DNA from: Hemileia vastatrix
Lineage: Eukaryota > Basidiomycota > Pucciniomycetes > Pucciniales > Zaghouaniaceae
Assembly: GCA_030280995.1 (NCBI GenBank)
Contig: JASXTE010000011.1
Span: 23,925,317 to 23,989,316, forward strand
Reading direction: 5' to 3'
Length of the DNA: 64,000 bases
The number at the start of each line of letters is the position of its first letter. Within the stretch, counting starts at the first letter, position 1. This document shows positions 11,622 through 21,886 of the stretch, in pieces. The notes under the pieces are model-generated. The model searched no databases and was not told where the DNA came from. It saw only the letters and a list, made by a program, of their open reading frames with translations. The translations under genes were made by a program, and so were the position numbers.

Positions 11622-13250
11622 TTGGTGTTTTGGTCTGGAGGAATGGCTTCTGGTTCCTCTATTCCTGTGGTGACTGTCAGTGGGGGGGATGGTCCTCCTT
11701 CTGTGATGGTTAGGGAGTGTGTGAGGATTAAAACTTGGGATGGTACCAAGTTTAATGGGGAGGATGTCAAGTGGTTTCTAGAGAAGTATGAAACTGTTGC
11801 TGGAGTGGATGGTGCTTCCTACCTGGACATGGTGAAGCAGATTATCTTCTTCATTGGTGATAGGTCAGTGGAGAAGGAGATTGTGGCCATGTCTGGCTAC
11901 AAGAAGAGGGATTGGAAATCGTTGTGTAGGGAGATGGTGGATAGATGGGGTGTCAGGTTCACTATAGTGGATCTGAACAAGGTTGTCAGTGAATTGCAAT
12001 CTTATGGTGGTGTTGGTAACTTACATAGTTACAGGAAGTTTCTGCTACAGTTTGATCCTGTGGTGGAATATTTGGTGGAAGTGGAGGAGCTGGCACATGA
12101 AAATGCTGCCAAGGATGTTTTTTGGTCTGCCCTGGCTAGAGATGTCAGGATGGATGTGTTGAAGGAGTTATCAAGAAAGGAATTGGTGAAGACTCTCTCT
12201 AATGGGGACCAGAAGTTGCCTGCCTTGGATAAGGTGAAGGAGGCTGTTGAGGCCCATTTGAAGTTATTGGCTGTGGACACCTATCAGGAGGGGTGTGCCA
12301 AGTATGTCAGCAAAGTCAGTGAGGCTTTGGCTGAAGAGGAAGTTAGGGAGAAGAAGGAGGAGAAGAATTTGGTGCAGGTTCCCAAACAGGAGAGGGACCC
12401 AATGATGGAGCAGTTAGCTGATCTTACAAAGCAGCTGCATATTTTTGTTCAGGAGGCTAAGAAGGTCAATAAGGCACCTTCTCAGCCTAGAGACTTTGAT
12501 AGGAGGTCTGGTAGGAGTGATCCTTGGGTCTGCTCTTATTGCAGCAGGAGGGGGCACAGGTCCAATGAGTGTTGGGCATTGAACAGAGATGTGTCTGAAG
12601 GAAAGGTGGAATTTGATGGCAGGGTGTTCAAGTTCCCTGATGGTTCTTTTGTTAATCCCAGTGAGGGGCAGGCTCCTGTTGATTTGGTCAGGAGAAGGGG
12701 AGGTCTCAATCAAAGGAGGCCAAGGTTTGAGGAGATTCCTGATCAAGGGAAGTCTTCTGGTAAGGAGAATGAGGATGGCAAGGGAAAGGGGAAGGAGGTA
12801 AATAAGGTCTCTTTTTCTACTTCCTTTGGTGGTTTGGAGTTGTATTCTTGTGGTGGACAGTCAAGTGGTGAATGCTTGGCTGGTGTTTATGATGTGGAGG
12901 CAGGAAAGGTGGGAAGGCCTAAGAGCAGTTCTCAGGCCCAACCAAAGCCAAATGCTTCAAAGATGGATCCTAAGCTGAGTGCAGCTAGGAAGAGGTACAG
13001 CAAAGAGGAGCTGTACAAGATGAAGAAGGGTATGGCTGACATGGGCCCCCCTAGTTTTGGCGCATTGGACATGAATGGTGAGCCAATGCCAATGGAGGTG
13101 GATTCTGACTCTGAGGAGGATGTCTCTTTGGCTTCTTGCCAAAGCCTGCTGGAGTCAGAGGTTCTGGTAAGGGATCTGGTTCGTTTCCTGTTAATGGTAA
13201 ATCTGTCGGTGGTGCTGTTCCTCAAGAAGCTTCCAGGACCAAGGTGGTGA
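11622..13250 (+). CDS. Family B gag-like protein with zinc knuckle
   Basis: A 542-codon frame. The first likely internal start is MASGSSIPVV at 11643. An N-terminal gag-type domain has IKTWDGTKFNGEDVKWFLEKY, cut here to the pattern W-D-G-x-x-F-x-G-x-x-V-x-x-F-L. A charged helical middle is followed by a CX2CX4HX4C knuckle (CSYCSRRGHRSNEC) near residue 303 that would bind nucleic acid. The C-terminal part is acidic with a KMKKGMADMG segment. The last ~30 codons are out of frame: the natural continuation lies one frame over and leads into the protease at 13280. Role: particle formation and RNA binding. Confidence 0.75.
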   Translation: MVFWSGGMASGSSIPVVTVSGGDGPPSVMVRECVRIKTWDGTKFNGEDVKWFLEKYETVAGVDGASYLDMVKQIIFFIGDRSVEKEIVAMSGYKKRDWKSLCREMVDRWGVRFTIVDLNKVVSELQSYGGVGNLHSYRKFLLQFDPVVEYLVEVEELAHENAAKDVFWSALARDVRMDVLKELSRKELVKTLSNGDQKLPALDKVKEAVEAHLKLLAVDTYQEGCAKYVSKVSEALAEEEVREKKEEKNLVQVPKQERDPMMEQLADLTKQLHIFVQEAKKVNKAPSQPRDFDRRSGRSDPWVCSYCSRRGHRSNECWALNRDVSEGKVEFDGRVFKFPDGSFVNPSEGQAPVDLVRRRGGLNQRRPRFEEIPDQGKSSGKENEDGKGKGKEVNKVSFSTSFGGLELYSCGGQSSGECLAGVYDVEAGKVGRPKSSSQAQPKPNASKMDPKLSAARKRYSKEELYKMKKGMADMGPPSFGALDMNGEPMPMEVDSDSEEDVSLASCQSLLESEVLVRDLVRFLLMVNLSVVLFLKKLPGPRW

Positions 13251-13279
13251 AGCAATGAGCTCACTTTGAGAGGCCAGTA

Positions 13280-14023
13280 GTGTCTGGTCAAGCTAATTTT
13301 ATGGACTCTGTCCTGGAAAGGATGAATCAGGGTCAGGTTTCCCTATCTTATGGGGAATTGTATGCTATCAGTCCAGGGTTGGCTGATAGACAGAAAAAGT
13401 TGTTGACCAGGAGAAGGGTTTCCTCTGGTGAGGTAGAATACATTTGTGATTCTGCTGAAAAGTTTGGTGAGGGGTTGGAAACTCATTTTTCTGCTCCTCT
13501 GGGATATGTCAATGTCACTCTGAATGGCAGGGAGGCAAGGGAATTGGTGGATTCAGGTTTTCAGATAAACCTGATTTCTTTGTTTGAGGCAACTCATATG
13601 GGCCTCCCCATCAAAACTGGTATTGGTGGGAATTTGAGAGGGAATGGTGGCCATGTCACTGAATTGGTTGGAACTTCAGAGTTTGTGAAGTTAGATGTTG
13701 GTGGAGCCTCAGGGAAGGTTCATTTTTACATTGCTAAAGGTAATGTAAAAGCAGTTTTGGGTGGGCCATTCTTGATGGATTTTCAGGCAAGAATTGGTTA
13801 TCAATTTGATTTGGGAATCAGTTTGGAGTTGACTGGTGAAGATGAAAGGAGACTTCACATGAGGTTGTCATCCCCTGGAGAGGATGGTTGGGAGACCAGG
13901 CCTGGTTTATCTTCAATGTGCCAGTACATGGACTGTTGCAGGAGAAGGAAGGAAGTGGGTGCTGCTTCTGGTTTTTTGGAGTGCGGCTCAGGCTCTATTG
14001 AGAGTCTGTCTTTTTTAGAGTAA
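13280..14023 (+). CDS. Family B aspartic protease region
   Basis: The 247-codon frame contains the retropepsin-type site L-V-D-S-G-F (DSG near residue 92) followed by INLISLFEA. A hydrophobic segment, VKAVLGGPFLMDF, matches the second half of retroviral-type proteases. Upstream, the same frame runs back to about 13160 through a TGA at 13255-13257 (a likely CGA change), joining gag. The protease would cleave the polyprotein. A stop at 14023 separates it from the RT part; whether this is native or a lesion is not clear. Confidence 0.65.
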   Translation: MSGQANFMDSVLERMNQGQVSLSYGELYAISPGLADRQKKLLTRRRVSSGEVEYICDSAEKFGEGLETHFSAPLGYVNVTLNGREARELVDSGFQINLISLFEATHMGLPIKTGIGGNLRGNGGHVTELVGTSEFVKLDVGGASGKVHFYIAKGNVKAVLGGPFLMDFQARIGYQFDLGISLELTGEDERRLHMRLSSPGEDGWETRPGLSSMCQYMDCCRRRKEVGAASGFLECGSGSIESLSFLE

Positions 14024-14277
14024 TAAGGGCTGATCACCCTAGTGCTACATCCTCTCCCCAAGATGAGGAAATCCCAGGTTGTAGTAGGTCAGCTCCCTTG
14101 GAGATATACCAAGTGGATTTTCAACTTTCTCTTTTTAATGTTTCTCTTCTCTGCAAGTATTCATCAAGTTTTTTATCAAGTCTCTGTTCTCTCTCAAGAT
14201 TCTTAATTATTTTTAATTCAAGTTCAAAGAAGAAGATTGGTTATATATCTTTATTGAAAGATATGCGGTAAAGTTTT
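14024..14277 (+). other. Spacer between protease and RT parts
   Basis: 250 bp without a recognisable product, rich in TCAAG repeats (caagtattcatcaag, tcaagtctctg, ctcaagattc). It may be a degenerate stretch of the polyprotein. Confidence 0.3.
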
Positions 14278-14851
14278 GTGGCAGTGAGATTGGGGTCTAA
14301 AAGTAAGTCCTCCCAATTGTGCACCGCTAGGGTTTCTTCTACACCTTTCAAAAACATTACCTGGGCCATACCTGTGAGCATTGGGGAAACCCCTGGTTAT
14401 TTTTGTAGGACAGAAGAAAACTCAAGAAAAGAAGATAAAAATTTCAAGATAATTAAAGAAAATCAAGAAGAAAATCTGAAGATAATGAAGAAAGAAGATT
14501 CAAAATATTTTTGTGAAGATCGTCAAGGTCTATTTTTGGACCTCCAGCACAAGGTTAAACTGCAGAAAATTATGTGGAAAGAAGATCATCAAGATCAATC
14601 TTTGGGCCTCCAGCATGAGGATAAACTGCACAATTTTAGAAGATATGATTCAGAAGATGAATCAAGATTTGAAGATTTGGAAGTTAGAAGTGAGTATGAA
14701 GATGTGGAATTGCAGAAAAGTTTTGGAGTGGTGAGATTGGGGTGTCAAAGTAAGTCCTCCCAATTGTGAACTGCTAGGGTTTCTTCTACACCTTTCAATA
14801 ACATTACCTTGGCGACACATGTGAGCAATGGGGAAACCCTTGGTTTTTGTT
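14270..14851 (+). repeat. Direct duplication flanking a low-complexity insert
   Basis: 14270-14408 and 14717-14851 are copies of the same ~137-bp segment (shared GTAAGTCCTCCCAATTGTG and CTAGGGTTTCTTCTACACC). Between them is a degenerate repeat with CAAGG/CAAGATC and CCTCCAGCA blocks. The duplication is in frame with the ORF 14278-14769, whose product is Glu/Asp/Lys-rich. It sits just upstream of the RT domain and its function is unknown. Confidence 0.75.
14278..14769 (+). CDS. Acidic low-complexity ORF before RT
   Basis: The 163-codon frame begins and ends in the duplicated segments (SKSSQL occurs near both ends). Its centre is charged, with two imperfect repeats around LDLQHKVKLQKI and LGLQHEDKLHNF. 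It shows no similarity to enzymes I recognise. It may be part of the polyprotein linker between protease and RT rather than a separate gene; the second copy ends at a TGA where the first reads TGC (Cys). Confidence 0.3.
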   Translation: MAVRLGSKSKSSQLCTARVSSTPFKNITWAIPVSIGETPGYFCRTEENSRKEDKNFKIIKENQEENLKIMKKEDSKYFCEDRQGLFLDLQHKVKLQKIMWKEDHQDQSLGLQHEDKLHNFRRYDSEDESRFEDLEVRSEYEDVELQKSFGVVRLGCQSKSSQL

Positions 14852-16500
14852 CCAGGTCTGGTGATGAAGAATTCCTGATGATCCCTCAATTTGAAGGTGG
14901 AGCGGCAAAATATAAGAAGGTAGCGCAGAAGATTAGGCCTGTCAATGAGCCTATGCCTGTGGGCTTGAATCCGCCCTTGAAGAGATCTCCTCTGTCAAGA
15001 GATCCGTACTGCACTCCTTTGGTGAAGAATCCTCCAGAATTTGTAGAGAAGGCTAGGGTGACAGTGGAAATGTTGAAGGTTGTTAATTTTGGTCCTGATG
15101 CGTGGTTGTCTGAAGAAGAAAAGAAGTTGTTGTTGCACGTTATTGTGCTAAGGGAAAAGGCTGTGGTGTTTGTTGAGGAGGAAAGGGGTGTATTGAAGCA
15201 CTCTTATGGTGAACCTTACTTGATTCCTGTGGTTTGTCATGAACCTTGGCAAATCAAACCTATTCCAATTCCAGCCGCTATTAGAGAGGATTTTGTGGAG
15301 ATTGTTAGGGAAAGAGTCAGGACTGGGTTATATGAACAATTGACATCCAGTTACTCAAGTCTGGTGCTCTGTGTAAAGAAGCAGAATGGAAAGTTGCGGT
15401 TGGTTCATGATCTTAGAGCCTTGAATAGAGTCACTATCAAGGACCCTGGGATGCCACCAAGTGCCGAGGATTTCATTGAAGCTTTTGCTGGAAGGGTGTG
15501 TTATGGTTTGGGTGATATTATGGGTGGTTATGATGAGAGGGAACTCCATACAGATTCAAGGCCTCTCACAACTTTTGAGACTCCTTTGGGAAGATTTCAG
15601 CTCACTAGGTTGCCTCAAGGAGCAACTAATTCAGTGGCAGTATATCAAGCACAGATGGCTTGGATTTTACAGGATGAGGTTCCTACTCATGCTGGTATTT
15701 TTATTGATGATGGTGGAATTAAAGGACCATCCACTGATTATGGCAATGAGGTGTTAGCAGAGAACCCAGGCATAAGGAGGTTTGTGTGGGAATATGCAAT
15801 AACTCTAGAGAGAGTGTTGTTTAGGATTGAAGAGGCTTGTTTGACCATTTCAGGGTCAAAATTCTGTTGTTTTGTTCCTGCTTTGGAAATTCTGGGTCAT
15901 GTGGTATGTAAAGAGGGAAGGATTATGGCAAAGAAGAAGATTAATAAAATTCAGTCGTGGCCAAGGCATAAAAATACTACTGAATTCAGGGGATTTTTGG
16001 GTGTATGTGTATATGTCAGGATTTTTATTAAGGATTTTTCTTTGTTGGCTTTACCTTTAAGAAGGTTGACCAGAAAAGATGCAGATTGGGAATGGACAGA
16101 AGAGTGTGAAGAAGCTTTTCAGAATATGAAAAAGGTTGTTGGTGAAGATATTGATCTTCACAAGTTGGGTTATGGCATTGGTGCTGGAAAAATTTATCTG
16201 GCAGTGGACTCAAGTTATATTGCTGCTGGTGCTGTTTTGACTCAGGAGGATAAGACTGGGAGGGTCAGGCCAGTAAGATATGAGTCTGTGGTGTTTAATG
16301 AGGTGGAATCTAGGTATTCTCAACCTAAGTTGGAATTATGTGGTGTAGCTAAAATTTTAAAGAAGCTGCAGACGGTTTTGTGGGGGAAGCATTTTGAGCT
16401 GCAGGTGGATGCAAAGTCTTTGGTTCAGATGATCAATACGCCTAGTCATCCAAATGCTCCAATGACTAGGTGGGTGCCATTTATTCAAAATTTTCTTTTG
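14809..16500 (+). CDS. Family B reverse transcriptase-RNase H
   Basis: The frame is open to 17070, but only the part to about 16500 is in the native register. RT motifs are present: LRLVHDLRALNRVTI, LPQGATNS, and the catalytic block GIFIDDGG near residue 299 (the FIDD version of Y-x-D-D). RNase H starts near residue 465 with LAVDSSYIAAGAVL. The ending H-K-P-G-K motif is in the next frame, so a one-base shift occurred near 16490 in an A/T run. This part makes element DNA from RNA. The tail of this frame beyond 16500 is out of register. Confidence 0.85.
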
Positions 16501-16799
16501 ACCTGGTACACAAACCAGGCAAAACTTTTACTATGCCTGATGGATTATCAAGGAGGCCACCTACAGATGAACATTCTGAGGCTGAAGAGTTCAATGAAGA
16601 TGTTCCAGTGGTTAGGGCCAGCACAAAGGGTGCTGAAGATTTTTCTGACCTCCCCCAAGAGGCTAAACTGGCTGGATCTGATCTTGATTCTGGTGATCAG
16701 GATGTTTTTGTTGATGAAGATGGAGTTGTTGTTTGGGACAGCTCAAAATTGGAAAAGGGTGTTTTTGTTAGTGAACTGTATTCTCACAAGGTTCTGTAA
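16470..16799 (+). pseudogene. Family B RNase H tail and connection, ends at TAA
   Basis: The frame provides the RNase H end (DLVHKPGKTFTMPDGLSR, where the original start is upstream) and an acidic connection. It stops at TAA 16797-16799 and continues in the same frame into the integrase ORF at 16812. A single CAA-to-TAA change would explain the stop. So RT-RNase H and integrase were one polyprotein, now separated by one frameshift and one stop. Confidence 0.7.
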
Positions 16800-16811
16800 G
16801 AAGAGAAAGAC

Positions 16812-18206
16812 GTGCCAAAATTTATGGATTTGTGTCCTGGTTGGGCTGCTCAATTGGCTGATGTTCATACTGGTGATTTTGATGACAGAAATTTACCCTT
16901 GGATGTGGTGTTGTTGGATTTTGAAGATGAGACCTGGGGTCAGTCTGGGTTTTATTTTTTTTTGGTGGAGTATCTGTTGGCCTTGGAAAGGCCAGATAGC
17001 TTTGATGATGATACTTGGTTGGAAATCAAGTATAAGAGTCCTGGATTTTATGTGTCAGGAAGGCAGTTGATGAGGAGGAGACATCCAAATCTTCAAGTGG
17101 TGGTGACTCAGAAGAAGGGTCAAGAATTGGTTTTGAAGTCTTTGCATGAAGACCTTGGTCATAGAGGCTTTGGGGAGACTTATAGAAGAGTAGTAGACAG
17201 ATTTTGGTGGCCGGGTATGAAGTTGGCTGTGCAGGGTTGGGTTCAATCTTGTGAAGAATGTCAAAGAAGAAGTCACTTGAATCCTAAAGAGGTAGGCCGT
17301 GCTACTGGCAAATCAACTGTTTTTGGAAGGGTCAGTCTGGATGCTGTCCATATTAAAGAGGGCAGGTATAAATACTTGATTGTTGCTAGGGATGATTTGT
17401 CTGGTTGGGTTGAGGCAGTGCCTCTGGTTAATTTGACTGCCAAGAATGTGGCAGAGTTTTTGAAGAAGGAGTGGATTTATAGGTATGGGTTGATGAAGTT
17501 GGTCACTGTTGATGGCGGGCCAGAGTTTGGTGCCAAATTTAAAGAAGCTGTGGCTAGTGTTGGTTCTAAAGTTAGAGTGGCTACACCGTATTATCCTGAA
17601 GCTGAAGGCATGGTTGAAAGAGGCCATCAAGTTATCAAGAATGCTTTGGTGAAGATGTGTGGAGATAGTGCTGAAAAGTGGAGGCATTATTTACCCTTAG
17701 TTTTATTTGCTGATAGAGTCACTGTGAAGAGGACAACTGGCTATTCTCTTTATGAGTTAATGTTTGGTCAGAAAACCGTTCTACCAGTGGACTTGGAAGC
17801 TGTCTCTTATCCTGGAATTTATTGGGATGACGTGCACTCAACAGAAGATTTGCTCTGTGCCAGGATGCGACAGTTGGAATGTAGAGAGGAATGTCAGGAG
17901 AAGGCATACTCTAGAATGATGAAGATTAGGAATCAATCAGTCAGGTACTGGGACAAGAAGTTGGCTCATAGACTCAGGAATCCCTTGAAACCTGGTTGTT
18001 TGGTTTTGGTGTATAATAGAAGTTTGGAGAGTCAGTGGGGGAAAATGTTTGCTGACAGATGGAATGGACCTTACAGAGTCATATCTCAGGCATCTGGAGG
18101 TTCTTATGCTTTGGAAGAGTTGGATGCTGCAGTCTTGAAAAAGAGGGTGGCTGCAGACCAAATGAAGAGGTTTTATCCCAGAGGCACTAGGCATGAAGAA
18201 GATTGA
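16812..18206 (+). CDS. Family B integrase
   Basis: A 464-codon frame. It has an N-terminal zinc site with HEDLGHRGF (H-x4-H) and CEECQRR (C-x2-C), then a DDE core: D in VSLDAVHI, D in VTVDGGPEF and E in AEGMVERGHQ, all three present. The C-terminal beta-barrel-like part has LVYNRSLE and WNGPYRV. No chromodomain follows, and the protein ends with an acidic RHEED. Integrase inserts the element cDNA; the flanking 4-bp duplications fit its staggered cut. The frame was joined to the RT part before the TAA at 16797. Confidence 0.9.
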   Translation: MPKFMDLCPGWAAQLADVHTGDFDDRNLPLDVVLLDFEDETWGQSGFYFFLVEYLLALERPDSFDDDTWLEIKYKSPGFYVSGRQLMRRRHPNLQVVVTQKKGQELVLKSLHEDLGHRGFGETYRRVVDRFWWPGMKLAVQGWVQSCEECQRRSHLNPKEVGRATGKSTVFGRVSLDAVHIKEGRYKYLIVARDDLSGWVEAVPLVNLTAKNVAEFLKKEWIYRYGLMKLVTVDGGPEFGAKFKEAVASVGSKVRVATPYYPEAEGMVERGHQVIKNALVKMCGDSAEKWRHYLPLVLFADRVTVKRTTGYSLYELMFGQKTVLPVDLEAVSYPGIYWDDVHSTEDLLCARMRQLECREECQEKAYSRMMKIRNQSVRYWDKKLAHRLRNPLKPGCLVLVYNRSLESQWGKMFADRWNGPYRVISQASGGSYALEELDAAVLKKRVAADQMKRFYPRGTRHEED

Positions 18207-18344
18207 CTCCACAATGAGGATAAACTATGGAACGTTCTTTTTTGTTTTGGAATTTTTGGTGTTGCAGAGCAACTTTTGTTTTGGAAACTTTTTGTTAGAA
18301 GGTACCCATGGGTGGGGCTTCTAGATTTGATCTTGGCAAGTGTA

Positions 18345-18385
18345 GGGGTGACTGATGGGCTGGCTGCTCTATCAACAGTTACCCC
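18345..18385 (+). repeat. Hairpin module copy 1
   Basis: GGGGTGACTG and CAGTTACCCC (one G-T pair) enclose a loop containing GGGCTGGCTGCTCT. The preceding GGTACCC...CTTCTAGATTT is shared with copy 2. Confidence 0.75.
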
Positions 18386-18604
18386 AGATTGTCTGTTTCC
18401 AACACTTTCTCTTAATTTGGTTGAACCCTAGTATTGGTTTCTTTTCACAGGTTTTAGTCCTCTATGACTTTAAACTGTAATTTCCTCTGGTTTTCATGTG
18501 CTGGTCTCTTCACTCTTATTGGTTTTGGTTTTCTTGTGTTGGATGTTGTGTTTTTGTTAGAAGGTACCCAGGGGGGGCTTCTAGATTTTATTTTGTCAAG
18601 TGTG

Positions 18605-18646
18605 GGGGTAACTGATGAGCTGGCTGCTCTGTAGAACAGTTACCCC
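18605..18646 (+). repeat. Hairpin module copy 2
   Basis: A perfect 10-bp stem, GGGGTAACTG/CAGTTACCCC, with the same loop core (AGCTGGCTGCTCT). Confidence 0.8.
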
Positions 18647-20610
18647 AGAATGTCTGTCTCAAGTCTTTTGTTTTTCCTAGTTGAATTCTAGTTCTGTTGT
18701 TTATTATTCAGGTTTCAAGTCCACTATGACTTTAAGCTGGTTTGGGACTGGCTTCTTTATCTTTAGTTCTTTCAGATTGGTGGTGGATAACTGGTGGTCT
18801 CCCATCATTTTTACTTATTGGAGGTAGCCCACCCAGTGATCATTTCTATGGACCGCACTTTCCCTTATTGGATCATCTATGGAGCTGGACTTTCTTTGAT
18901 TTTGCAGTTATTTTTTTTCTAGATAGCAGTTTTAGATTATTTTCTTTTTTCTCTTTTTTTCTTTTAATTTTTTATGGGGGTTGTTTAAATTATAAAATCA
19001 AAAATATAGGGTGTTACCACATCAGGGTCACCTGGATGTGGGCAAGCATTGGTGGGTAAAGGCTCATCAATTAGCCAGGAAATGCTATTTTCTTTTTTTT
19101 ATTATTTATTATTATTTATTTCTTGTGTTTCTTTGTTTCATTATTTTTATTATCTTCTGAATTTTGAAATTTTTTGATTTTTTTTTCTTCTGTTAATTTA
19201 AAGATTTAATTGTGTATCCACATCAAGGTGCACTTGGATGTGGGTAAGGTATCAGGGGATCAGCTCATCAATTGGCTGAGGGATATGATTTATATTATTT
19301 TTTATATTTTATTTTATTTCATTTATTTTTATTTTTATTTCATTTTATTTATCAATTTTTAATTTTAGTATATTTGTAGTAAAAAAAAAAAAAAAATTCT
19401 GAAATTATTTTTATAAATTGTTTTATATTATTATTATGTTTCTAATCTTTTTGCAGGAGCTCATTGTCTGGATGATGAAGCTTCTGGAGGCTGGTCCGGA
19501 TTGTGATGACGTTTTTGTTTTTTGTTGGGATTGTGGGAAGCACTGTGTTCTTTGAAGTGCATCCTTCTGGAAATATTATAGGGATTTTAATGGTCAGGAA
19601 TTGGATTAGAGGGAAGTTCAGAGGAGGAAGAAGAAGAGGCAGGAATGGAGTGCTGGAGGGTGTGCTTAATGATCCTAGACATTTTCCAGTGGTCGTCCAA
19701 CAGGCGCTTTCTCAGGGATTTTTCAAAGTCATTCAAAGGTCCATGGAGGGCAAAGGCTTTTAGCATGTTGGAACACATGGTGCTTAGGTGTTTCTTTATG
19801 TCTCCATAATCCAGGGTCAAAGAAGTTTCAAGAGGTTGGCCAATTCCAATAATAGATTCAGGAGGAGGGGTGCCAACTAGACAAGAAGAATTGGATCAGT
19901 AATTATTTTTGTTGAAGAAATGGGATAAATTAATTTGGTACTTACAGATTGGAAGCTCATCAAATTTGTAAGCAGCTGGGATTTGGATCTCTGAAGATTT
20001 TGTAATGGTCATAGTGGGTGGATCAACTAGGGAAAGATATGGATTCTCATGGTCTTCCTCTGAAAGATTTTGAGAAGGTGAACTAGGAGGCTGATGTTCC
20101 TGGGGCCTAGTTGGAGCAGTGGGATTGTTGTTGTGGTTGTGGTTGTTATTTCTGTTGGATTCAGCTGGAGGAGGTGCTGGTGATGGAGTACCAGGGTTGT
20201 TAAAGGATGGAGCAGGAGAGGGGGATTTGGAAGCAGATTGATCTCTTCTGCATGGAGCTTTTGAATAGATGGAACTGTCAGAAGAATAGTTGGCTGACAG
20301 AGGACAGGTGTAGATTCTTTGTCTTAGTTGGGGACAAAGTTGTTGCTTGGGTGAAGTGTGGGGTGTTCTGGTTTCTTCTTAGGGTTCTCTGGCAGGTCTC
20401 CTAGAAGTTTGGGAATATTTGAAGTTTTTGGACCTTGTAAGAGTTGGATGCATTGCTCTGGGAGCAGTGGGAGGTGATTGTGTAGAGTTGTTTTCGTTGA
20501 TTGATGGAATTTGGCTGTTGTCTGGTCGTTTTTGGTGATTTTGAGCAGGATTTTCACTGTCCAGTGAGGCGGGCGGGCCGCCTGGGAGTTGACCTTGAAG
20601 CTTTTGGAGC

Positions 20611-20994
20611 TTATTTGGAGGAGATAAAAGCAGTTTCTTGGGAAGCTAAGGCTGGTATTTTGGGAAGAGTTCTGGAAGCGGAGCTTCTGGATCTTCTGGA
20701 AGGTGCTGAAGATAAAGAGGAAGAGGAAGGAGCAAGCTCTGGGGATCTGGTAGGGGATCTAGAGATGTATTTGTGAGAAGGTGAAGGAGGAGGAATAGGG
20801 TAGTTGGCATCTCTGTCACATCTTTTCTTTTTGGAATAGCAAGAATCACAAGCTCTGTTGTAGAATTTGGATTCAGGAGTTGGAAGAGTGAATGTGCAAG
20901 GTCTGCACATGTGGATGCACTGTTTGCAGACATAGTCCTTGGGATCAGTGAAGCAAGGGAGGGTAGAAGGGTTAACATCAGGAGATACAGCCAT
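20611..20994 (-). CDS. Antisense Cys-rich ORF 1 in family B
   Basis: A 127-codon minus-strand frame starting MAVSPDVNPS. Cysteines are spaced CKQCIHMCRPCT, followed by CDSCYSKKKRCD (CX2CX6C, the pattern of half a fungal Zn2Cys6 cluster). A Ser/Pro/Arg-rich tail follows. A second antisense ORF (21887-22423) has the same cysteine layout, including C-I-x5/6-C-T-x-T, a Tyr before the cluster and the basic S-[KR]-K-K-x-C core. The paralogy argues that the ORF was selected as protein. It could bind nucleic acid or zinc. Not a known family to me, and whether it is expressed or spliced is unknown. Confidence 0.5.
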   Translation of the reverse strand: MAVSPDVNPSTLPCFTDPKDYVCKQCIHMCRPCTFTLPTPESKFYNRACDSCYSKKKRCDRDANYPIPPPSPSHKYISRSPTRSPELAPSSSSLSSAPSRRSRSSASRTLPKIPALASQETAFISSK

Positions 20995-21139
20995 GATCTG
21001 TGGTGAGAAAAGATGATGGAAAGGGATAGGAGGAGATTTTTGTCAGTGATGAGTAGATGATGAAGTGAAGGTGGAAGCTCAGCTGGTTGGCTGTAGGGGT
21101 GGTCTTTATGAAATTGGCTGCGTCTTTTTTATGCAAAAT

Positions 21140-21605
21140 TTTGCCAGTCCATCAAGACTTTAAACTGAAATCTGGTTTCTGTCAGTCCTCCAAGACTTTA
21201 AACTGGCTGGTTTCAAGATTTTATCAAGACTAGTCCGTCAAGACTTTAAACTGAACACTGTGTTAGTCCCTCAAGACTTTAAACTGAGGGTTGTAAGTCC
21301 TCCAAGACTATAAACTGAGGAAAAAGTTTTTGTTGTTGGAGTTGGTTTTGAATGATTGGTGGAGGGTATCCACAGGGGGAGTCTCCGAATTTAGCAAAGG
21401 CAAGTTTGGGGGTAATTGATGGGCTGGCTGCTCTATTCACAATTACCCCAGAATGTTAGTTTTTTCTCTGTGTCTTAATGTGGTTGATCTCTGGTTCTGG
21501 GTTTATGATTTAGGTTTTTGAGTCCCCCAAGACTTTAAACTGAGGGTTTTTGAGTCCCCCAAGACTATAAAATGAGGATGGTCCCCCAAGACTTATAACT
21601 GAGGA
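21140..21605 (+). repeat. Array of AAGACTTTAAACTG motifs
   Basis: About eight copies of AGTCC-C-CAAGACTTTAAACTGA, some with ACTATAAACTG or ACTTATAACTG variants, occur near 21150, 21192, 21240, 21269, 21303, 21532, 21561 and 21588. Several are bordered by complementary CCTC and GAGG. Single copies follow hairpin copies 1 and 2 (near 18460 and 18725). Hairpin copy 3 lies inside the array. Function unknown. Confidence 0.7.
21409..21449 (+). repeat. Hairpin module copy 3
   Basis: A perfect 10-bp stem, GGGGTAATTG/CAATTACCCC. Relative to copy 2 a C-G pair has become T-A on both sides, so pairing is kept. The loop GGGCTGGCTGCTCT is unchanged. Confidence 0.8.
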
Positions 21606-21886
21606 TTGTTTTGTGGTTACATCCTATAGAGGGTGTGGTCAATTTTTCTTTCTGAATCAAACTCAAGTACTAGTGGAATTACAGAGGGAATCAAGAGATG
21701 AAATGAAGTGTTCAGAATTAGCCTTGAACTGGTGAATGAGGTGTCTTCTGTTCTCAATGTCCTGTGGATCTCTAGCAGGAGTGGATTGGAAGTAGTGAAG
21801 CAGAAGTTGTTTCTGTTGAGATGTGTGTTGTTGGAAATTGGCCTTGATAGTGGGCAAGTGGGTTGGTGTTGGTGGTGCAATGGATC

